This document shows, piece after piece, positions 7,163-14,006 of a DNA stretch of 16,809 nucleotides. The stretch covers positions 1-16,809 of the forward strand of contig CADBXH010000027.1 of NCBI GenBank assembly GCA_902798605.1, in the 5' to 3' direction. The first letter of the stretch is position 1; every line of letters begins with the position of its first letter. Under the pieces are notes generated by a model that was not told the DNA's origin, searched no databases, and saw only the letters and a list, made by a program, of their open reading frames with translations. Position numbers and translations under genes: made by a program. Source of the DNA: an uncultured Ruminococcus sp. (GTDB lineage: Bacteria > Bacillota_A > Clostridia > Oscillospirales > Acutalibacteraceae).

Positions 7163-8287
7163 TTATTCCTTATCGCAAAGCTTTTTTGCAAGCTTGAAAA
7201 TGTCTTCGGCAGCGTTGGGCAGAGCCAGTTTTTTACAGTTTTCTTTCATTTCGTTTAGTTTTTCGGGAGAATTCAAAAGCTCGATTATCTGATCCGCGCC
7301 ATTTGATTTGTCAATCAAGACAGCGGCGTTTTGATTGAGCAGGAAGTCGACATTATCAGCCTCCTGACCGGGATAAGCGCTGTAGATAGCCATCGGCAGA
7401 TGACAGGCGATACTCTCGGTAACGGTAAGCCCGCCCGGCTTTGTTACGATCAGGTCGGCTATGTGCATATAGTCTTCAACATTGTCAACAAAGTAGAGCA
7501 GCTTTGTGTTGCGTGAGGAATCAAGCTCCTGTATTTTTTTATCAAAGTGATCAAAAAGACGGATGTTGCGTCCGGTGATCACGATCATCTGTATTTTTTC
7601 GTCGGTTTTTGCTAATTGCTCATAAAACGCGAGCACGTCCGTTACGCCGAATGACCCTGCCATAAGCAAAACCGTGGGGATCTCGGGGTCGAGTCGCTCG
7701 CGCTTGCAAAGCTCCTCGCGTGTTTCGCTCTGTGCAAAGCTGTCAAAGGTCGGGATGCCCAGAGGGTATATCTTGTTTTCGGGCACGTCATATTCTTCTT
7801 GAAGCTTTTTAGCCATCTGAGGCTCGGCAAGCACAAAAGCGTCAATATAAGGCGAGATATATGCTCGGTGCGAGTCATAGTCGGTGATCAGGCTGATCGC
7901 TTTAACGTCAAGCTTGCCTGTTTCTTTTAAGCGCGAAACCATATTGGTGATAAACGCGTGACAGATAATGATAATATCGGGATCGTTTTCCTTGATAGTC
8001 TCAAGCAGCTTTTTCGCGTACATTTCGTTGGATTTTACAAGCGCCTTTGTCGCGGGCTTTTTTTCGTCGGTAAGTTTGTAAAGCTTGCCGTATACCTCGG
8101 GCGCTTTTGTCGCCATAATATGGTAGCCCTTTGTCATCGCCTTGTTGTATACTTTGCCGATCGCTTCCATTCCGTCAATGATCTTAACACTTGTCTCGGG
8201 GCTGATGTCGTTAATCTTTGCCTTGATAGCGGCGGCGGCGCGTTTGTGTCCTCCTCCGGTCGAGGCTGTAAAAATCAAAATGTTCAT
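7163..8287 (-). CDS. MGDG synthase/UgtP-like processive glycolipid glycosyltransferase
   Basis: 374-residue GT28-family enzyme (GT-B fold) related to plant MGDG synthase and Bacillus UgtP, which transfer galactose or glucose from UDP-sugar to diacylglycerol at the inner face of the membrane. The N-terminal MGDG_synth domain has TASTGGGHKRAA (7-18), ICHAFITN (108-115) and LITDYDSH (133-140), then PLGIP (175-179). The C-terminal nucleotide-sugar half has MAGSFG (209-214), VITGRN (236-241), TKPGGLTVTES (282-292) and PGQEADNV (306-313). Length is typical of the bacterial family. The ribosome site CAGGAAA stands before the ATG, and a near-consensus promoter lies about 60 nt upstream. It is the first gene of the operon with the serpin. 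The product could be glycolipid membrane lipid or an anchor for lipoteichoic acid; the sugar cannot be told from sequence. Confidence 0.9.
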   Translation of the reverse strand: MNILIFTASTGGGHKRAAAAIKAKINDISPETSVKIIDGMEAIGKVYNKAMTKGYHIMATKAPEVYGKLYKLTDEKKPATKALVKSNEMYAKKLLETIKENDPDIIIICHAFITNMVSRLKETGKLDVKAISLITDYDSHRAYISPYIDAFVLAEPQMAKKLQEEYDVPENKIYPLGIPTFDSFAQSETREELCKRERLDPEIPTVLLMAGSFGVTDVLAFYEQLAKTDEKIQMIVITGRNIRLFDHFDKKIQELDSSRNTKLLYFVDNVEDYMHIADLIVTKPGGLTVTESIACHLPMAIYSAYPGQEADNVDFLLNQNAAVLIDKSNGADQIIELLNSPEKLNEMKENCKKLALPNAAEDIFKLAKKLCDKE

Positions 8288-8308
8288 AATTTTCCTGCCT
8301 TTATGCTT

Positions 8309-8337
8309 TTGTAATTACAAGATTCCATATTAATATG
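8309..8337. promoter_or_regulatory. Two 12-bp palindromes in the glycosyltransferase leader
   Basis: TTGTAATTACAA (8309-8320) and CATATTAATATG (8326-8337) are both perfect palindromes, with centres 17 bp apart. They lie just downstream of the predicted transcription start of the glycosyltransferase operon. They could be repressor sites, but AT-rich sequence gives such palindromes by chance more often than GC-balanced sequence. Confidence 0.35.
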
Positions 8338-8351
8338 ATTATTCTTTTTAT

Positions 8352-8380
8352 ATTATACTTTGATTTTCAATTAATTTCAA
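8352..8380 (-). promoter_or_regulatory. Sigma-A promoter of the glycosyltransferase-serpin operon
   Basis: On the minus strand, TTGAAA (8375-8380), a 17-bp spacer and TATAAT (8352-8357) match the sigma-A consensus at 11 of 12 positions. The start of transcription would be near 8345, leaving a leader of about 58 nt. Confidence 0.8.
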
Positions 8381-8605
8381 TATTTAATTTAAAATAATGC
8401 AGAAAACTCGATTTTATATAGGTTTTCTCTGTAATAGCAATATATAACCTAAAATTGTACAAAAAATATTTAAAAAACCCTCATTAAATTTGTGTTTTAC
8501 CACTTTCTTTTTGGAATTATTTATAGTAGAATAATAAATAATAGAATAAAAGACTAATAGGCATATTTTATATATTTTCAGTTTCACAGTATTTGGGGTG
8601 AATTA

Positions 8606-10213
8606 ATGAAGGTAAGTAAGGAAAAGTTTACGCCGGGCAGCGACGGATATGTCGATATCTCCTCCGGAGTTCCGACCGGAACAAACGGCAACCGTTATTC
8701 GGGTGACCCGGGCAATAAAAAGACCAAACTGATAATTATCATTGTAAGTATAGCAGTAGTAGTTGCCGCGGCGCTTGGTGTTGCGGGTTTCTGTTTGTTT
8801 AATAACGTTAATCCGGCTAAAGCCGAAGAAGAAGCGACCAAGCCCTTTACCTTTACCGACCAAACGGTTATTTCGGGGATCGATGTTACAGGTATGACGC
8901 TCGACCAGGCAAAGCAGGCGCTCAAAAAGGATGTTAAAAAGCTTAACAAGCCGATCGAGATCACCATTGACCTCGCGGGAAAACCGAAAAAACTGACCCA
9001 GGACAATTTTACTTATACTTATAACATTGACCAGGTCGTTCAGCAGGCGTATAACGATGCGATCAATCCCGAGAAGAAGGTCAGCAAGGACGAGGTTAGA
9101 AGTTACACCGTGACCTCTACCGTCGAACAGAAGTCTATCGACAACAACGTAGCGGCGATCGAAAAGGAAATCGACGTCGCCCCCGTTGACGCGAAGGTTT
9201 CAAAGTTCCACCCGTTTGAGGAAAACAGGTTTGAATATACCGACCAGTCGGACGGACGCGAGATAGACAGCAAGGACTTGAATACCAAGCTTCAGAACGC
9301 GTTCAAAAACGGCGGTAATTTCTGTAAAATAGAAGCCAATATAAGCGAACTGCCTGCTGAGATAACAACGGATTATCTCAAGAATAATATCGTAAAGCTG
9401 GCGACCTATGAGACCACGTCGACAAACACCTCTAACGGCACGCACAATATGAGCGTTGCGCTTGACGCCTGCAACGGATCTATCATAGGCCCCGATGAGG
9501 TATGGTCGTTCAACGACTGCACAGGCGACTCTAACCAGGAAGAAAACGGCTACAAATCGGCGCACGTTATTTCCGAGGGCAAGCTGGTCGACGGTATCGG
9601 CGGCGGTATCTGCCAGGCAAGCTCGACAATATATAACGCCGCGATCCGCGCTAATCTTGATTTTAAGGAGCGCTATTGTCACCAGTGGGCTTCGGTTTAT
9701 GTTCCGACGGGACTTGACGCGACGATCGACTATCCTAACCTCGACCTAAAGATTTATAATAAGAATAAAACTCAGGTATTTCTCGAGAGCGAGGTCGACG
9801 GAAGCACGCTCAAGGTCACATTCTGGGGCGTAAAGTACGGCGATTATGATGATATAAAAACCCATAACGAGATCTCCGACAGAGGCAGCTCGAGCTACAC
9901 CGTAAGGGCGTGGCGCATATACCTAAAGGACGGCAAAGAGATAGACCGCGAGGAACTTTCAAAGTCGACCTACGATATGGACTACGGCGTAATGTTTATC
10001 GACGCTGATTATGACACGGGCGCAAAATACTCTGACGAAGACGAAAGCGATTCCGACGATGATTCTGACGAAGGCGATGACGGCGGCGGAGACGAAGGCG
10101 GAGATAACGATTACGATGAAGACAGCGGCTCGGATTCTTCTCAGAGCTCGCAATCATCCGACTCCGGTTCATCCCAGTCCTCAGAGTCGGGGCAATCCGG
10201 AACTGACGGATAA
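8606..10213 (+). CDS. Membrane-anchored VanW family protein with acidic Ser/Asp-rich tail
   Basis: 535-residue protein with a short cytoplasmic N-terminus, one membrane helix (about 41-66) and a long outside part. Residues about 80-265 match the peptidoglycan-binding-type region that often precedes VanW (VISGIDVTGMTLDQAKQAL at the start). The VanW domain spans about 268-410 with WSFNDCTGD, GIGGGICQASSTIYNAA (330-346), RYCHQWASVYVPTGLDATIDYP and DLKIYNKN. A G5-like strand pair follows (YTVRAWRIYLKDGKEI). The last 60 residues or so are low-complexity: first Asp/Glu/Gly, then Ser/Gln/Asp. VanW proteins occur in vancomycin resistance clusters and widely in sporulating Clostridia; their biochemical role is not established, and no van genes are near. 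GGGGTG stands 5 nt before the ATG. Confidence 0.9.
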   Translation: MKVSKEKFTPGSDGYVDISSGVPTGTNGNRYSGDPGNKKTKLIIIIVSIAVVVAAALGVAGFCLFNNVNPAKAEEEATKPFTFTDQTVISGIDVTGMTLDQAKQALKKDVKKLNKPIEITIDLAGKPKKLTQDNFTYTYNIDQVVQQAYNDAINPEKKVSKDEVRSYTVTSTVEQKSIDNNVAAIEKEIDVAPVDAKVSKFHPFEENRFEYTDQSDGREIDSKDLNTKLQNAFKNGGNFCKIEANISELPAEITTDYLKNNIVKLATYETTSTNTSNGTHNMSVALDACNGSIIGPDEVWSFNDCTGDSNQEENGYKSAHVISEGKLVDGIGGGICQASSTIYNAAIRANLDFKERYCHQWASVYVPTGLDATIDYPNLDLKIYNKNKTQVFLESEVDGSTLKVTFWGVKYGDYDDIKTHNEISDRGSSSYTVRAWRIYLKDGKEIDREELSKSTYDMDYGVMFIDADYDTGAKYSDEDESDSDDDSDEGDDGGGDEGGDNDYDEDSGSDSSQSSQSSDSGSSQSSESGQSGTDG

Positions 10214-10226
10214 CAGGCATAATTTT

Positions 10227-10261
10227 AGGCGAAAAGCATCTGCTTTTCGCCTTTGTTTTTA
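10227..10261 (+). terminator. Terminator of the VanW gene
   Basis: 11-12 bp perfect stem (10227-10237 with 10242-10252) with a tight ATCT loop, followed by CTTTGTTTTT. It lies 13 nt after the stop. The T-tract reaches the stop codon of the convergent SprT-like gene. Confidence 0.92.
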
Positions 10262-10744
10262 CTTTATCAAGGTCAGCTTCCCGCCGCATTTCCCGCAGCG
10301 GTAGTTGTCGGGGCGCTTTACAAGCGGAGAGAGCCTTTGCCGAAAAAACTCCTCGCCGCAGCCTTGGCATTTTATAACGTACTTGGGTTTTGGGAGCAGC
10401 TCCTCGGGCATACAATCCTCATCGGCGGCACGGACGATGTTCAGCTTATACGCTTCACTCACCTTTTGCGCCAGCTGCTTCCACTTGCCGGTGTGCTTCA
10501 TACAGCCGTAGCAGGTGTGGAGCTGTTCGTGAAGCACGGTTTCGATCAGCGTTTTCTCTTCAACGCGCTCGTCGAGCAGCTTAGAGGATATTTCAACGGT
10601 GTATTTGTCACCGAGCCTTTTGCACAGACCGAGCCGCGACTGAGCTCTGTCGTTTACAATGTACTCAATGTTTTTCGCATATTTGATTTTGACGCGGTCG
10701 AGCATAGCTTCACCCAGATACGCATATCTCTGTAAATCTCTCAT
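10259..10744 (-). CDS. SprT-like zinc metallopeptidase-fold protein
   Basis: 161-residue SprT-family protein: zincin-like fold with a C-terminal zinc ribbon. The active-site motif is HEQLH at 72-76 (HExxH), with a third ligand candidate in MKHTGKWKQL (His84). The ribbon ligands are Cys126/Cys129 (CQGC) and Cys150/Cys153 (CGKC). Bacterial SprT is poorly characterised; the eukaryotic relative Spartan is a DNA-protein crosslink protease, so DNA repair is possible by analogy only. The start is less certain than for its neighbours, because no clear ribosome site precedes the ATG at 10744; a TATATT-like element lies close upstream, so a short or leaderless message is possible. It diverges from tRNA-Cys. 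Confidence 0.85.
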   Translation of the reverse strand: MRDLQRYAYLGEAMLDRVKIKYAKNIEYIVNDRAQSRLGLCKRLGDKYTVEISSKLLDERVEEKTLIETVLHEQLHTCYGCMKHTGKWKQLAQKVSEAYKLNIVRAADEDCMPEELLPKPKYVIKCQGCGEEFFRQRLSPLVKRPDNYRCGKCGGKLTLIK

Positions 10745-10791
10745 ATTATCATCGCTTTGTTAATATAATAAAGTTGACGGGCAAATTTTTC

Positions 10792-10820
10792 TTGACAACA
10801 TTGATTAATGATGATATAAT
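10792..10820 (+). promoter_or_regulatory. Perfect consensus sigma-A promoter for tRNA-Cys
   Basis: TTGACA (10792-10797), exactly 17 bp, TATAAT (10815-10820): 12 of 12 positions. Transcription would start about 7-9 nt before the mature tRNA. Confidence 0.95.
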
Positions 10821-10835
10821 AATCAGCGTTGGTAC

Positions 10836-10910
10836 GGCGACATAGCCAAGTGGTAAGGCACGAGTCTGCAAAACTCTGATGCGGCGGTTCAAATCCGCCT
10901 GTCGCCTCCA
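10836..10910 (+). tRNA. tRNA-Cys (anticodon GCA)
   Basis: 75 nt including an encoded CCA. The acceptor stem GGCGACA pairs with TGTCGCC, and the discriminator is U73, as expected for tRNA-Cys. The D arm has stem GCC/GGC, the anticodon GCA lies at 10868-10870 in the loop CTGCAAA, and the T arm is GGCGG-TTCAAAT-CCGCC. The first pair of the anticodon stem (27-43) is a C-U mismatch; the other four pair normally. The gene stands alone with its own promoter and terminator. Confidence 0.97.
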
Positions 10911-10918
10911 GAAACGTA

Positions 10919-10947
10919 AGCACTCCGCAAGGGGTGCTTTGTTTTTT
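10919..10947 (+). terminator. Terminator of tRNA-Cys
   Basis: 8-bp stem (10919-10926 with 10931-10938, one G-T wobble) capped by a GCAA tetraloop, followed by TTTGTTTTTT. Confidence 0.92.
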
Positions 10948-11051
10948 GATTAATTAAAATTTTTTGAAACCAAAAGCACCCTTTGAGCAGTGTTATTAAT
11001 AAGGGAGTTCAAAAAACTTGATCAAATCAATCATATCACAGGAGTTTTATT

Positions 11052-11486
11052 ATGTCAAAAAGAATATACCTTGCCTCGCCGTTTTTTAACGAGCTTGAGC
11101 TTAATTGCGTTAAAAGGGCAGAGGAGATACTACACGGCAGAGGTTTTGAGTTTTTCAGCCCCCGGCTTAATGAAGTCAGAGAGGACAAGGATAAAAACCC
11201 CTTGCTTTGGGCGCAAAGGACCTTTGAGCTTGACAGGGATAACATAGACTCAGCCGACGTTATGCTGATGCTTTACCACGGCGGATACAGCGACAGCGGA
11301 ACAGCTTGGGAGTGCGGATATGCCTGCGGAAAGGGGATACCCGTCATTGCGGTTCACATTGACAAAGGCACCGACGCGAACATTATGATAAGCCAAAGCT
11401 GCCGCGCGAACATCACGCTCGATGAGCTTAAAGACTACGACTTTGATAGTATGCCGAAAAAATCATTTGACGGAAAAGTATTCTAA
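11052..11486 (+). CDS. Nucleoside 2-deoxyribosyltransferase family protein
   Basis: 144-residue cytoplasmic enzyme of the N-deoxyribosyltransferase fold, which exchanges or hydrolyses the base of 2'-deoxynucleosides or their monophosphates in salvage. Family marks are KRIYLASPFF (3-12), FEFFSPR (32-38), LDRDNIDSADVML (60-72) with Asp63 and Asp69, and DSGTAWECGYACGKGIPVI (81-99), where Glu87 is the candidate nucleophile. Length fits the short forms. AGGAG stands 8 nt before the ATG. No convincing promoter or terminator surrounds it, so read-through into the CotH gene is possible. It could equally be a DNPH1-like nucleotide hydrolase; sequence alone does not settle this. Confidence 0.85.
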   Translation: MSKRIYLASPFFNELELNCVKRAEEILHGRGFEFFSPRLNEVREDKDKNPLLWAQRTFELDRDNIDSADVMLMLYHGGYSDSGTAWECGYACGKGIPVIAVHIDKGTDANIMISQSCRANITLDELKDYDFDSMPKKSFDGKVF

Positions 11487-11496
11487 TATATTATTG

Positions 11497-11525
11497 TTGA
11501 TTTTTTTCGCAAAATAGTATATAAT
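11497..11525 (+). promoter_or_regulatory. Sigma-A promoter of the CotH-dockerin gene
   Basis: TTGATT (11497-11502), 17-bp spacer, perfect TATAAT (11520-11525), about 50 nt upstream of the chosen start. Confidence 0.75.
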
Positions 11526-11577
11526 AGATAATCATCATATGTGCTTAGTATCAATAAGCGCTTTTGGAGGAAAAAAA

Positions 11578-13080
11578 ATGAAAACGAAAAAATTTCTGAA
11601 AAAATCCATTTCATTAATCATCTGCCTTTCAATAGCGGTAAGTGCGCTTTGCCTTATCCCGTCGGTTTCCGCGAAAGAGGAATATCAGGGCGAAAACCTT
11701 GACGTTCCGCAAATCAGGGTCACGACCGAAAACGGCAACGGCACAACGCTTCAAAAGGAAGACGGTTACGTAAACGCTCAAATCGAGATCAAAGATACCG
11801 ATGAAACCGTTCTTGCAGACGCTGTTACATTCAAGGTTCGCGGCAACACCACCGCGCTCAGCTGGGTAACAAAAAAGGCTTATACATTTAAGTTCGCCAA
11901 GAAAAAGAACGTTCTCGGAATGGGCAGCGGAAAAAAGTGGGCGCTTCTTGCCAATGCTTTTGACCCCACGCTTTTGCGCAACTATACCGCGTTTGAGCTT
12001 GCGCGCGAGCTCGGTTTAGAGTATACATCAAATCAAAAATTCTGCGAGCTGTGGGTAGACGGCAGCTTCCGCGGCTGTTATATCATTTATGAGCCCGTTG
12101 AAGAGGGCAAGGACAGGGTCAACATCGACATCGAGTCAAACGACGGTAAAAAGGACTTTTTGCTTGAGCTTGAGCAAAGAAACGATGAGGAAGATGTGAC
12201 CTACCTCACGGTCGATAATAAAAAGATAAGATTCGCTTTCAGCGAGCCCGAGGAGCCAAACGAGGAACAGCAGGCATATGTTCAGGGCGTTATGGACGAT
12301 ATCGTGGCAACCATCAAGAGTGGCAACCAGGAGGACATCGCACAGAAAATCGACCTTGATTCTTTTGTAAAATACTTCCTTCTCAACGAGTTCTTAAAGA
12401 CTCACGATTTTGACAGGACCTCGGTATACTTCTATTACAAGGACGGAAAGCTGTACGCCGGACCTGCGTGGGACTATGACCTTTGCGCCGGCAACCAAAA
12501 CGTTGACTTTGACGCGCGCGCAAAGAAATCAGCTTCGCCGAACGATATCTTTGCGAACGTCCACCTGTATAAGTATCTCGCGAACTACAGCTGGTTCAAC
12601 GATATGGTCACGGAAGTTTACAGGCAGCATTACGATTATATCACCAACATCTTTGCCGACGGCGGCTTTTTGGACACCACCTACGAGCAGTACAAGGATA
12701 TAATTGACCGCAACTATAACGAGGCGGGCTGGCTCATCACAAAATGGTGGGTAAACCACATCAAAAAGCCGCTCCCGACCTATGCGGAAAACTACGATTT
12801 CCTCAAAAACTGGTTTGTAGAACGCAACGCGTGGATGAAGCTGCACTATAAGCCGTTTGGTGAATCATATGTAATAGGCGATCTCAACGGCGATGATTCG
12901 GTCGATGTTATCGACGCGACGTTGATTCAAAAATATGCCGCAGAAAGCGCCGCGCTCACCCCTGAGCAAAAGCTTATCGCCGATGTAAACAACGACAACG
13001 CTGTCGACGCCCTTGACGCGACGGATGTCCAAAAGTTCTCGACTGAGAAGTTAGAAAATTTCAAAAAGAAAGTAATATAA
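11578..13080 (+). CDS. Secreted CotH-family protein with C-terminal type I dockerin
   Basis: 500-residue secreted protein. The signal peptide is 1-32 (basic MKTKKFLKKS, hydrophobic core, cleavage after VSA). The CotH domain (about 50-420) shows FKVRGNTT (85-92), FDPTLLRN (128-135), ELWVDGSFRGCYIIYEP and GPAWDYDL (295-302), the set that marks CotH kinase-like folds. B. subtilis CotH phosphorylates spore coat proteins. The dockerin (about 432-495) has two calcium loops, DLNGDDSVDVID and DVNNDNAVDALD, each followed by a helix (ATLIQKY, ATDVQKF), so it should bind a cohesin on a scaffoldin. The frame is open from an upstream ATG at 11539, but GGAGG 7 nt before the ATG at 11578 and the signal peptide fix the start. 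Whether it is a kinase acting on extracellular proteins or a structural module is not known. Confidence 0.92.
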   Translation: MKTKKFLKKSISLIICLSIAVSALCLIPSVSAKEEYQGENLDVPQIRVTTENGNGTTLQKEDGYVNAQIEIKDTDETVLADAVTFKVRGNTTALSWVTKKAYTFKFAKKKNVLGMGSGKKWALLANAFDPTLLRNYTAFELARELGLEYTSNQKFCELWVDGSFRGCYIIYEPVEEGKDRVNIDIESNDGKKDFLLELEQRNDEEDVTYLTVDNKKIRFAFSEPEEPNEEQQAYVQGVMDDIVATIKSGNQEDIAQKIDLDSFVKYFLLNEFLKTHDFDRTSVYFYYKDGKLYAGPAWDYDLCAGNQNVDFDARAKKSASPNDIFANVHLYKYLANYSWFNDMVTEVYRQHYDYITNIFADGGFLDTTYEQYKDIIDRNYNEAGWLITKWWVNHIKKPLPTYAENYDFLKNWFVERNAWMKLHYKPFGESYVIGDLNGDDSVDVIDATLIQKYAAESAALTPEQKLIADVNNDNAVDALDATDVQKFSTEKLENFKKKVI

Positions 13081-13084
13081 GCTA

Positions 13085-13123
13085 AAAAAACGGGCTGCCG
13101 CAACCAAGTGTTGCGACAGCCCG
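13085..13123. terminator. Bidirectional terminator between the CotH gene and ricT
   Basis: Stem of 7 bp (13091-13097 with 13117-13123), a C-A mismatch, then 6 bp (13099-13104 with 13110-13115) and a 5-nt loop. On the minus strand it runs straight into seven Ts, making a strong terminator for the holB-ricT operon; on the plus strand it is followed by the weaker ATAAATATTT. The inner stem has the same CGCAAC/GTTGCG arms as two palindromes at 2202-2260. Confidence 0.88.
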
Positions 13124-13139
13124 ATAAATATTTAAATCT

Positions 13140-14006
13140 TTATTCCAAACCCGAAAGCTTTTCCATTTCTTTTTTGTCGACCTTGATATAGCCGTCCTTG
13201 ATTGTTCTGCACTGCTTTACGGGGAATGTCTTAGGCGCGACGTCATCGGGGGTGTTGTCGAGCTTTACCTTGACCGTGCGGGCGATAAGGTTGTTCTCAA
13301 CGACCAAGCCCCTGCCGTCGGGAGTCTTGACGATAGCGCCTACCTTCGGCGTGCGCCTGATAAGGTCGGTGTATGCGTCCTGTTCGTATTTGAGGCAGCA
13401 CATCAGTCTGCCGCAAGTGCCTGAGATTTTGGTCGGGGAGAGGGACAGCCCCTGCTCCTTTGCCATTTTGATAGAAACCGGCTGGAACTCACCCATAAAT
13501 CCGCAGCAGCAGAACGGCCTTCCGCAGATACCCAGGCCGCCGAGCATCTTTGCCTCGTCCCTGACGCCGATTTGGCGCAGTTCTATCCTCGTTCTGAAAA
13601 CAGACGCCAGATCCTTTACCAGCGCGCGGAAGTCGACCCTGCCGTCGGCGGTAAAGTAAAAGATTATCTTGCTGTTGTCAAATGTGTACTCAACGTTGAC
13701 GAGCTTCATCTCGAGCTTATGGTTCTCGATTTTCTGCTCGCAGATCCTGAAAGCTTCTTTTTCTTTCAGCCTGTTTTCCGCTACCTTGTTAAGGTCTGCT
13801 TCCGTAGCGATGCGGATAAGCGGCTTTAGGGGATGGTTGAGCTCTTTTTCGTCTATTTTTTTGTTGGGGGTCGCGACCTCGCCGCACTCAAGTCCGCGCG
13901 TGGTCTCGACGATCACCTTGTCGCCGGCGCTGAGCTTGTTGCCGATGGGGTCAAAGTAATAAACCTTGCCGACCTCTTTAAATCTTACTCCGATTACCTC
14001 TGCCAT
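13140..14006 (-). CDS. ricT: RicT/YaaT, PSP1-domain regulatory protein
   Basis: 288-residue cytoplasmic protein of the PSP1 family. In B. subtilis RicT forms the Y-complex with RicA (YmcA) and RicF (YlbF), binds iron-sulfur clusters, directs RNase Y and promotes Spo0A phosphorylation. The cysteine-rich centre is fully kept: CGRPFCCC (Cys161, 166, 167, 168) and TCGRLMCC (Cys198, 203, 204), close to the B. subtilis spacing. The frame extends to 14030, but AGGAGG 6 nt before the ATG at 14006 and the standard MAEVIGVRF opening fix the start. It overlaps the end of holB by 13 nt, so translation is probably coupled. It is the last gene of the operon. Confidence 0.94.
   Translation of the reverse strand: MAEVIGVRFKEVGKVYYFDPIGNKLSAGDKVIVETTRGLECGEVATPNKKIDEKELNHPLKPLIRIATEADLNKVAENRLKEKEAFRICEQKIENHKLEMKLVNVEYTFDNSKIIFYFTADGRVDFRALVKDLASVFRTRIELRQIGVRDEAKMLGGLGICGRPFCCCGFMGEFQPVSIKMAKEQGLSLSPTKISGTCGRLMCCLKYEQDAYTDLIRRTPKVGAIVKTPDGRGLVVENNLIARTVKVKLDNTPDDVAPKTFPVKQCRTIKDGYIKVDKKEMEKLSGLE

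Larger units (their letters stand above)
8288..8605. other. AT-rich divergent intergenic region
   Basis: 318 bp with no gene. The left part holds the promoter and leader of the glycosyltransferase operon, including two 12-nt perfect palindromes. The right part must hold the promoter for the VanW gene: TATA-like runs (TATAGT, TAGAAT twice, TATATT) occur between 8520 and 8580, but none has a convincing -35 partner. A TAGGTT (8419-8424)/AACCTA (8446-8451) pair could form a weak hairpin. No RNA gene is recognised. Confidence 0.6.

Noticed and set aside
7159..7191. Longer serpin start at a TTG codon (7191)
   Set aside because: It would add 11 residues before a clean lipoprotein signal and overlap the upstream gene. 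The ATG at 7158 has a ribosome site at the right distance.
8606..10213. Vancomycin-resistance function from the VanW domain
   Set aside because: No vanA/B ligase, vanH, vanX or vanRS genes lie nearby, and VanW domains are common in Clostridia without resistance.
10741..10923. 60-codon minus-strand frame with a plausible-looking start across the tRNA
   Set aside because: It is the antisense of tRNA-Cys and its promoter and has no ribosome site. Such frames are a known source of spurious tRNA-derived proteins.
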